From positions 682,001 to 746,000 of the forward strand of contig OX595991.1 in the NCBI GenBank assembly GCA_951394045.1: a DNA stretch of 64,000 nt, written 5' to 3'. Positions 57,476 through 64,000 of this stretch are shown piece after piece; the first letter of the stretch is position 1; each line of letters begins with the position of its first letter. Position numbers and translations under genes: made by a program. The DNA comes from Nitzschia sp. DOCU1 (Eukaryota > Bacillariophyta > Bacillariophyceae > Bacillariales > Bacillariaceae). A model generated the notes under the pieces. That model worked only from the letters and a program-made list of their open reading frames with translations. It ran no database searches and was not told the DNA's origin.

Positions 57476-57874
57476 TCATGATTCATGATCGCACAGTTTC
57501 ATCCCCACCGCATTAGCACTGCTATCGTTTTGAAATTTATATTCCCGTTCCACTTTAGCGATTCGAACATGATAGTGCCGATACCAAACCTCCCGTCCCA
57601 ATTGTCGTGCCACTATATGTTCCGCTTGTGCCTTCCATTGCTGAATGGCTTCCAGGGACGACCAATACGACACGGTAATGCCCGATCGAAACGGGTCCCC
57701 ATCGACCGAATTTCTCGCACTCTCCATGCCCAAACATCCTTCTTGCTTCAGAGCTAGCTCATCCATGCGTACTCCAACTTGATGGTAGCCTTGCAAATCA
57801 TCGCCAGTCAAGGTCGACGTGAAAATCACTGCATAATAATGATTCTTGTGATTGGGATCGCTGGATGTCACCAT
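57476..57874 (-). CDS. Antibiotic biosynthesis monooxygenase (ABM) family protein
   Basis: 132 residues from the ATG at 57874 (MVTSSDPNHKNHYY); the frame is open upstream to 58048 without another ATG. The core YYAVIFTSTLTGDD, YHQVGVRMDELALKQEGCLGMESARN, GITVSYWSSLEAIQQWKAQAEH and ARQLGREVWYRHYHVRIAKVEREY reads as a ferredoxin-like ABM domain, close in style to bacterial single-domain proteins of about 100-110 residues. Such proteins are quinol or haem monooxygenases, or of unknown role; the sequence does not pick one. The bacterial look suggests an old transfer. An upstream minus-strand frame (58113-57868) with a mitochondrial-like start might be a missed first exon, but no splice pair was found. 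Confidence 0.75.
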   Translation of the reverse strand: MVTSSDPNHKNHYYAVIFTSTLTGDDLQGYHQVGVRMDELALKQEGCLGMESARNSVDGDPFRSGITVSYWSSLEAIQQWKAQAEHIVARQLGREVWYRHYHVRIAKVEREYKFQNDSSANAVGMKLCDHES

Positions 57875-58340
57875 TCTGGTCGATAAAGCACCTGGGGCTG
57901 GCAGGAAAGCCCAAAACGTTCGAAAGATATGAGAAGAGTGAATTGCACCGGAGAAGTGTCGACGCTCTGGTTCATGCTGCCGACGTGTTGTCGGCGGTAG
58001 TTCTCTGGTTGTTGTGCATATTGCTCGATCGACTTGGATTGCTTCCAAGCTTCGAAACCCGCGCTCGCCGCGAAAACGATCGCGTGCGCGCGATTATTTC
58101 GTGCAAGCCGCACCCACGGCCGGCGCGCACGTTTCGAACGTGACTCACGGTACTACCATAGAAAAGAATAATTTCCTTTTCGAGAGATTGCCCACGAGGT
58201 ACATTTCCTATTATCGTACTATATCCTTTGCTTCCGACTATTGAAGCAGAGCCTGTGCAAGCGCGAAAGATTGAGCGATAGAGACCTCGTACAGATGTCT
58301 TCTCGTACCTCTCACTCCATCCGGGTCTGTCGCTGTCGGC
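57875..58340. other. Upstream region of the ABM gene
   Basis: It has two open minus-strand frames overlapping the ABM start region (58048-57875 and 58113-57868). Neither has a decisive start or splice site. No other gene is supported. Confidence 0.45.
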
Positions 58341-58540
58341 TTAAGCATCCGATCAACAAACGACCCGGGCTCACCAATCTGCTTTGTCAGTTTGACGAGA
58401 GCAATCCATCTTTGAACCTTGCTTGTGGTGCCATTTTTACGGGACCCAATACGGTGGATGGCAAGGATTTAGGGACCCTGTAATGCACCATACCTATCCA
58501 AAGACGATGACTACAGTATCATCTGCCATCCAGTCAAGTG
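58341..58540 (+). pseudogene. Broken partial copy of the secreted-protein gene
   Basis: DNA similar to about 57051-57440 of the secreted-protein gene, with matching landmarks: an AAGCATCGATCAA-like start, the stretch encoding GPNTVDG, and a TACAGTATC...CATCCAGTC 3' flank. A codon that reads CAG in the parent reads TAA here (58481-58483), and the signal-peptide exon is absent. The remaining frame (58241-58483) has no start of its own. It is on the same strand, about 1.3 kb downstream, and separated from the parent by the ABM gene, so it is a decayed tandem duplicate rather than a processed copy. Confidence 0.6.
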
Positions 58541-58550
58541 AATAGAGAAA

Positions 58551-59492
58551 TCAAGCCGTGGCAGCTTCGTTCGACCATTTGGACTTATGCGGTGCCTTGC
58601 AATGAATGCAATGGTTTTTCCATTCCCGTGTCCAAAATACAATCCCTCGCCCTGCGGGATCTTCTCCGTTGCGAAAGGTCCCAAAGAGTAGCCCACAGTT
58701 TGGGCAACCTACATCGTCGGTCGGCAAGTCTCGATAGGATCCTTTGAACGCCTTTGTTACACCAACTTCGTAATCTAGGTTCTTTCGGCAAACGTACATG
58801 TAGCAGGTCTCGTTTGCTTCCTTTTTCGGAGGTGGCTTACGAGCCTTGGATATGACACTCCCTTTGGCCTCCGAGTATATTGCCCGTCGTTCCACCACCG
58901 AAAAGCCATTGTAGTCCCGAAGTGCCTTGAGCTTTGTTCGGGGCGATAGAAGCATGTAAACCCCCTGGTCAGCCAACAAGGTGAAAATGTTATCCAATGC
59001 TTTCTGAATAATTGTGGAATATGTTTTGCTTTCACCTCGTTGACTGCTCCGAAAGATAAATGTGTCGAGGCAAGCTTTGTCCAAAATTACATCCCAGGCC
59101 CCACGCTCTGATTCGTCAGGGTCATCCAGTAGGTTGAGAACGGCATATTCCAGCCCGCACTGGTCTTCCCTTGCATCTTCAGGGCCAAATACGTTCGGAA
59201 TATCTTTATCTCGGGAATAGCAGGTGTTCACGCAAACCTGGCTGACATCCGTAGACCTTACATGTAGGTTCGGCCCTTTCTCCCTTCCTTCCATGTATTG
59301 CCAAAAATCTCTCGCCATATACGAAGTCCCGCAGCCAATCTCAAGGACTCTAAGCCGACCACCTTCCGCAACAGGAGGGCAACAAGAGAACATCAATTCG
59401 AAGAGCTCCGGCGTGGGGAGGACAATCCACTCTTTCTCGCCATTAGTTTCGTGATATTCGTCCCAGAACTTGAGGGTGCTTTCTTTTTGCAT
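58551..59492 (-). CDS. SAM-dependent methyltransferase with C-terminal zinc finger
   Basis: Intronless, 313 residues. The N-terminus WDEYHETNGEKEWIV leads to the class I SAM-binding motif VLEIGCGTSYMARDF (about 49-63), then acidic residue D in RSTDVSQVCV, and the DVILDKACLDTF block (about 139-150), which is characteristic of the EEF1A-lysine methyltransferase 4/ECE2-like branch and relatives such as METTL13. A C-terminal extension (about 255-300) has two CxxC pairs (CPNCG and CIHC), suggesting a small zinc-binding module. Protein lysine methylation is inferred; substrate unknown. It diverges from the TspO-type gene over 538 bp. Confidence 0.8.
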   Translation of the reverse strand: MQKESTLKFWDEYHETNGEKEWIVLPTPELFELMFSCCPPVAEGGRLRVLEIGCGTSYMARDFWQYMEGREKGPNLHVRSTDVSQVCVNTCYSRDKDIPNVFGPEDAREDQCGLEYAVLNLLDDPDESERGAWDVILDKACLDTFIFRSSQRGESKTYSTIIQKALDNIFTLLADQGVYMLLSPRTKLKALRDYNGFSVVERRAIYSEAKGSVISKARKPPPKKEANETCYMYVCRKNLDYEVGVTKAFKGSYRDLPTDDVGCPNCGLLFGTFRNGEDPAGRGIVFWTREWKNHCIHCKAPHKSKWSNEAATA

Positions 59493-60030
59493 GATACAAA
59501 TCGATTGAAGGTCGAAAAAATCTCGGTAGCGTGCCTTTGAAAGACTGAGTACTTCTTCAATCGGGGATGCTCTCTCTATCGCTACCGATGCATGAAACTT
59601 AGCCCCTGCACTAATAGCAGGTAGCTACTACTCCAAAAGCTTCAAGAGAGGAGAGATAGTGCGATGGATAGCGCCATCATCTTAACAATCGCCAGCCATT
59701 CATTTTTTGTCATTTCTCGTGGCAGGAAAAAATGAACCGCTATGCCGCGAGACGTCGATCGCGTGACGATTCATTCGTGATTCGACTCAGCTGACCATGG
59801 AGTCACACACATCTCCCCTATTTTTTGGTTGAGGCATATCTTTTTGTCGATGGAGTCGTACTACGAGAAAGCGGCGAAAGTCCACAAACAACCCTCCGAA
59901 AAGTTTCTTGGAAGCACCATGATCTCATGCATGGCGCGACGAAAATGGCAGGTCGTGGTTCGCCATCAATGTTTCCACGGCTTTCTGGACGGCTCCAGGA
60001 GGACATACACGGCCCATTGCATAAAAAGAA
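59493..60030. other. Divergent promoter region
   Basis: 538 bp between the methyltransferase and TspO-type starts. Open frames near 59825-60131 overlap the next gene in other phases and are not used. Confidence 0.5.
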
Positions 60031-60900
60031 ATGAATTCGATTATGATGAGAACTCTTATTGGCTCTATTCTTCTCATTGGGCTCGGGGCCAGTTCCGCTA
60101 CTACTGCTGGGCGACCGTTCCAGAGGCTTGAACCAATCGGCACGCCGACAATTAGACGTTCATTAGGTGGGACACTTTCTGCCCAAACACTACATGAATC
60201 GTTCAGTATCCATGGCGGTGGTTGTGCCGACTCGGATGCGGTTCTCTTTTCAAAGATTGGGGTTCCCGCGATGTTGGAGACAGCGGCAATGCTAGGAGTG
60301 CTTGTGGGTACAAAGAAATTGGCGGAAAAGGTGCAAGTCCTTCCATCTGTCGCTGGGCTACCTGTAATTCAATGGTTGGGCCTATTTTTGATCATTTTCG
60401 CATCCAGCTTTTTGGGTTCGATTGTTGAGGGCAGTCTCAGCGTGGCGACCAATCAAATTTTGGACCCAAACGTCGTGCCTGGAGACGCCAATTGGTACAG
60501 CAAGCTACAGAAACCAAGCTGGAATCCTCCCGGATGGGTGTTTCCTATTATGTGGTTGATTGTGAGCAAGCCTACTCAAATGATCGCCGTGTCCAAAATC
60601 CTGAAAAAGGCCGCGGCCATGGCCTCGGATATGGATACTGCACCCGTGCTACCGATTCCCGTTTTGGCAATTTACTGCGCCCACCTGTCGCTGGGAGATG
60701 CTTGGAACAAGGTCTTTTTTGGTCTTCAGTGTATTGGTCGAGGTGCAGCAGTAATCACTGTATTCTTTGCTCTCCTGTTGGCAAGTGCCATCGCCTTTTA
60801 CCAGGTTGAACCAACCGCTGGCCTTTTTTTGTTGCCGACTTGCGGGTGGGTCTTCGTTGCTACGGCACTCAACTGGAGTATTTACCGCAAGAATAAGTAA
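60031..60900 (+). CDS. TspO/MBR family membrane protein
   Basis: Intronless, 289 residues, longer than typical TspO proteins (about 155-190) because of an N-terminal extension of about 100 residues that starts with a signal-like hydrophobic helix (LIGSILLIGLGASSATTAG). The TspO core follows: WYSKLQKPSWNPPGWVFPIMW, the hallmark W-x-x-L-x-K-P-x-W-x-P-P loop, with five hydrophobic helices and WNKVFF near the fourth. TspO proteins bind porphyrins or sterols and function in membranes of mitochondria, secretory organelles or plastids. The extension suggests targeting to an organelle. The helix 2 region (ASSFLGSIVEGS) deviates from animal TSPO. Confidence 0.85.
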   Translation: MNSIMMRTLIGSILLIGLGASSATTAGRPFQRLEPIGTPTIRRSLGGTLSAQTLHESFSIHGGGCADSDAVLFSKIGVPAMLETAAMLGVLVGTKKLAEKVQVLPSVAGLPVIQWLGLFLIIFASSFLGSIVEGSLSVATNQILDPNVVPGDANWYSKLQKPSWNPPGWVFPIMWLIVSKPTQMIAVSKILKKAAAMASDMDTAPVLPIPVLAIYCAHLSLGDAWNKVFFGLQCIGRGAAVITVFFALLLASAIAFYQVEPTAGLFLLPTCGWVFVATALNWSIYRKNK

Positions 60901-61315
60901 GAGGGAAAATGGCTAACTTAAGGTGCAGTCTAGCATGACGATGGGTATTCATGTAATATGGCGCTTCTATTCTTGCAGTCCTGAATAGTACCGCCGGTAT
61001 TTCATGCTGCTGGGAAATCATCATGGCAAACAACTATCGAGGGCATCCCGGGGCGACGGAAACACTGTTCTTGACACAAAGAAGGAAGGTTAACTCTAAG
61101 CTCGAAGTAGTGCTGGTAGGGTCGCATTCGCGTGGATTGCGTAGGACAGCACCAATAGCAAGTGCGACGATACATTGAGCGTTATATTGTTAAAGCAAAG
61201 TCGAGTTGTATAACAACACGTATTCATCCAACGGTGCTGATGAGGACGGATCTGTTTTATAGTCTATTTCGATAAAGGCGATAGTAGACATCTTGTCTTA
61301 GCTACTTAGTTATTA
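60901..61315. other. Spacer between convergent genes
   Basis: 415 bp between the TspO-type gene and the MYND gene. It contains 3' flanks only; no gene or repeat is seen. Confidence 0.5.
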
Positions 61316-62482
61316 TTATTGGAATGTAGCTTGCAGTCTTTGAAACGTCTTTGTTGCCTCTCGGTCACATAGCGTGGGCGATATCCGTGTAATAGTTTCA
61401 GGATAGTACTCCGACATTTGGGGCGATGCCATCACGTGACTTGTCATTTTATTGGTAAAAAGAATCGCCAATTGAATGTTCCGGGGGTAGATCTGGCGCG
61501 AAGCCAATAATTTGGGATTGCGTTCCACATTGAGACATTGCTCCAGACTTTCCTTGGCGACGGAATTTTGGACTTTGTCGAACAACATGTTACGGGCTTT
61601 GGTAATGGTGATTACCTCAAAGGAACTGAGACCAGATACCTGCCCCAATGAAAAGCCAAATTCAAATTCAATTCGAATACAATGTGTCTTGTGGAGAGGC
61701 CTTTTCGTCTTCATATGCAAAGCATAGAAAACAAAGTCAGACCAATCTGGTACTTCTTGGAGTTTTGAGAAAGCCGACTTTAGACCCGTGGTGATCGCCA
61801 GTTCCATTTGTACCAGCGGCACTGTGCTCGGAAACGTGGCGGTATTGCTCTTGAGTGCAAGGTCCAAGATACCATAACTATCAGCCTCCTTGACCATTTT
61901 CGGTACGAGAACAGGTTTGGCAGTGGCCATTCCTTTGTAGCTTATCAATAGCAAGTGAGAATAAAGTCTCGTACCGTTCGCATCGACATGGCCGTTTGGG
62001 TACTTCATCATGACTTCGTCAATAGAAGGTTTTAGATGTGGCGGTAAAACTGCCATACTCGTGGGCTCAGGTGTGCATAAGGGGAGAAAGGTTTTATAAT
62101 TCCAGTTGTAATCCACGACCACCGTCAGGAAGCAAGTCGGTGGTTGTTGACAGAATACTTGGTCTGAATAGTAGTGCTGGATCATCTTCACGAACGCGTA
62201 TGCGGAAATATTTCGCCATCGAGCAAAGGCCTCTAATTGCTCCTGAGAGACGTCTGGTTTTTGTTCTAGAAATCTAGCCGTTTCTGCAAGCTTCTTGGCG
62301 CAGATTGCCTTGTGCGTGGGCCAATCCTTGACTTGACATTCTCGGCTGCAGTACGTTGCCCCTTTGCACCGGGCGCACACCAAATTCGAAATCGCGTCTT
62401 GCCTACAGACCGTACATTTAAATGTCAAGTCTGACATTTTCCTCAAGGCTTCTTTGGCGTCCTTCTTGGATTCAATTGACAT
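61316..62482 (-). CDS. MYND zinc-finger protein
   Basis: Intronless, 388 residues. The N-terminus holds a MYND finger (about residues 22-62; CTVCRQDAISNLVCARCKGATYCSRECQVKDWPTHKAICAKK), with all seven Cys and one His of the family in order. The remaining 320 residues have no recognised domain; hydrophobic strand-like sequence runs through them. MYND fingers bind proline-rich peptides in transcription or chromatin proteins. A neighbouring small MYND protein upstream on the same strand suggests local duplication. Confidence 0.75.
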   Translation of the reverse strand: MSIESKKDAKEALRKMSDLTFKCTVCRQDAISNLVCARCKGATYCSRECQVKDWPTHKAICAKKLAETARFLEQKPDVSQEQLEAFARWRNISAYAFVKMIQHYYSDQVFCQQPPTCFLTVVVDYNWNYKTFLPLCTPEPTSMAVLPPHLKPSIDEVMMKYPNGHVDANGTRLYSHLLLISYKGMATAKPVLVPKMVKEADSYGILDLALKSNTATFPSTVPLVQMELAITTGLKSAFSKLQEVPDWSDFVFYALHMKTKRPLHKTHCIRIEFEFGFSLGQVSGLSSFEVITITKARNMLFDKVQNSVAKESLEQCLNVERNPKLLASRQIYPRNIQLAILFTNKMTSHVMASPQMSEYYPETITRISPTLCDREATKTFQRLQATFQ

Positions 62483-62575
62483 TGTTGCTGTTTGATGTCG
62501 TTTGATAGTAGCGAAATGTGAGAAGCGCGCTCAACGCATGATCCCCCGCAGGAATAAAAGTAAGGACTGGTCTGT

Positions 62576-62806
62576 TTATAACTGACCTATCTCTTGAAGT
62601 ACGTCTTCAGTATGTTTCTGCGCCACCGCTCGACGCTTATTCTCTTCTACAGACAAACACACTTTGCGATGTTCCTTCCAGTGCTTGCGCTGACATTCTC
62701 GGCCGCAATAAAACACCTCGGCGCTTGTGATCCTGCAAGGAATGCAGTGATGCTTGGCGCCCTCTTTGTGGCAGGACGTACACTTCTCATTACTGCTCGG
62801 CGTCAT
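62576..62806 (-). CDS. Small MYND zinc-finger protein
   Basis: 76 residues from the ATG at 62806; an upstream TTG-led extension is not used. Almost the entire protein is a MYND finger (CTSCHKEGAKHHCIPCRITSAEVFYCGRECQRKHWKEHRKVC) followed by a short helix (EENKRRAVAQKHTEDVLQEIGQL). It ends 93 bp upstream of the larger MYND gene on the same strand. It may be a complete small protein, or an upstream exon; the GATAG|GTCAGT sequence near its end is a possible but weak donor site. Function unknown. Confidence 0.55.
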   Translation of the reverse strand: MTPSSNEKCTSCHKEGAKHHCIPCRITSAEVFYCGRECQRKHWKEHRKVCLSVEENKRRAVAQKHTEDVLQEIGQL

Positions 62807-63232
62807 CGTTGGTTTTGAATTCAATATGATGAGAGCTTCAAGATAAGATCTTCTGTCGAGAGTGGGTCTGTCAATCAAAAATGAGAAGCGTTTTTCTCGA
62901 ATGGGGCCGGTCGTGCATGAACCTTTGCCTCTTACCTACTACACCAGGCTTTGTAGGTATCCAATAGGTGCAAAAGTACGCACCATTGTTTGGTCGAATG
63001 GGTCGTCCACGACAAGAGAGGAAGTGGGAGAGAGATGAGACGCGACGGCGAGATGGCGTCTCTCCCTCGAACGATAATAACAGATTCAAAACAACAGTGG
63101 TCTGAATTTTCACCTTTGTCTCAAAAGTGTAAAAGCCACCAGTGATTATATGAGGCACAATGAGAGGCAAAGGAGTTCCATAGTGAGCTGTACCTCAGAT
63201 CCGAAAAGCGCACAACGAAAGTACAGTGTTTC
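62807..63232. other. Divergent promoter region
   Basis: 426 bp between the small MYND gene and the sulfotransferase gene. It has no supported frame. Confidence 0.5.
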
Positions 63233-64000
63233 ATGCGGTTCAGGAAGAGTCCTGCCGCCAAGGCGTCTGTCGTTGTAGTTCTGCTAATGCTGGGCATCAC
63301 CAATGTATCAAAATCGATATGGGGTCCTGGTTTGTCTTCATCGCCCATGGAATGGGACTCGCCAACTGCAAAAATCCCATATGAGAGAAGCTCTGAACCT
63401 GATCAACAGTTGGACACTTTCAGCAAGAATGTTGGCACATTCAACTCCACTTTAGACTCTACGTGGCCAGTTCCCATTCGCAAGATGTTCATGGCGGACG
63501 GGGTTCCCACCAACAATACAAGACTTCTTCTTGATTTCGTTATTGCTGGTTTTGCCAAATGTGGAACTACTGCTTTGGGTTCTTGGTTCGGCAGCCATCC
63601 CGAGATCAAGATTCAGAAAGGCGAGCAATACCACTACACTGGCGACATCAAGAAAATGGTGTTATCCTTATTTTTCAATCTTCCAAAAAGTGGTCCAATC
63701 AGTCCCTATGAAATGAAGAAAGGATTTCGTTCTCCACATTTTATCCAAACGTACCAGTAAGTCGCTGTATCAATCTGAGATGCCCGAAATTTTCCTTCGG
63801 GAATTCGTGGTGCTCACTGTGCTTCGGTCGTCTACAAGGGGAAATTTATATTTGCATAAACACTTTCCCGACGCAAAGATCATTGTCACCGTTCGTCACC
63901 CCTTGTTGTGGTTTGAATCCTATTATAATTATCGGCTAGAACAAAACGAATTGATGCTTCTAAAGGGAACGCCAAACGAATTGATCGGAGAACTTACTTG
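63233..64000 (+). CDS. Type II membrane sulfotransferase, 5' part, incomplete
   Basis: Exon 1 (63233-63756) and the beginning of exon 2 (63839-64000 and beyond), with an 82-nt GT-AG intron (63757-63838; donor GTAAGT). The gene runs off the right edge. The N-terminus is a short basic segment and one hydrophobic helix (about 10-25), a Golgi signal-anchor. Residues about 100-115 contain the 5'-phosphosulfate-binding loop of PAPS sulfotransferases (FVIAGFAKCGTTAL, with K, T and T as expected). After the splice the 3'-phosphate-binding motif follows (IIVTVRHPLLWFESYYNYR). The join makes the order and spacing of the two motifs match diatom-type carbohydrate sulfotransferases. Sulfation of polysaccharides or glycoproteins in the Golgi is inferred. 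Confidence 0.8.

Noticed and set aside
63757..63838. Reading through the sulfotransferase intron in a shifted frame
   Set aside because: It requires a one-base shift, whereas an 82-nt GT-AG intron keeps frame and family spacing.

Overview
The window reads as nuclear DNA of a diatom, most likely a pennate one; I cannot name the species. The reasons are: short GT-AG introns (ten inferred, 70-144 nt); a GAPDH with a diatom-type bipartite plastid presequence (signal peptide ending in A|F); a second plastid-type presequence on a HAD phosphatase; a lumen-targeted protein with three targeting parts (ER signal, transit peptide, twin-arginine signal); an FTO dioxygenase, a gene with a patchy distribution that includes marine algae; and Ty1/copia- and Ty3/gypsy-type elements of diatom character. 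No rRNA, tRNA or CRISPR array was found.

Layout. 1-16 kb: a questin-oxidase-like protein, a mucin-like single-pass membrane protein, a two-exon type II membrane protein with a glycosyltransferase-like look, a KIX-like Q/M/N-rich coactivator candidate, plastid GAPDH (GapC1) followed by a plastid phosphoglycolate-phosphatase-type HAD enzyme, and a three-exon leucine-rich-repeat protein. 16.2-29.3 kb: a copia element on the minus strand, interrupted inside pol by a complete gypsy element on the same strand. Both have LTRs and 5-bp target duplications (AAATG for copia, TACAT for gypsy). The gypsy LTRs differ at one visible base in 616. 29.4-64 kb: a dense gene region with a fucosyltransferase-like protein, a three-exon protein with 11-residue amphipathic repeats, a mitochondrial MAM33/p32-like protein, a C2CD5-like C2 protein, a DUF2358/NTF2-like protein, a PAP/fibrillin-like protein, FTO, an acidic protein, the thylakoid-lumen protein, a large nuclear-looking protein with a 40-residue tandem repeat, a folate-biopterin-type transporter, a secreted probably lipid-anchored protein with a broken downstream partial copy, an ABM monooxygenase, a SAM methyltransferase, a TspO/MBR protein, two adjacent MYND-finger proteins and the 5' part of a sulfotransferase gene that runs off the right edge.

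The genes do not form one pathway. The plausible functional pair is GapC1 and the plastid HAD phosphatase (Calvin cycle and photorespiratory 2-phosphoglycolate removal). Several genes are divergent pairs sharing 0.4-1.1 kb upstream regions. Exons were joined by hand using frame, splice sites and family motifs; transcript data would be decisive for every multi-exon model.
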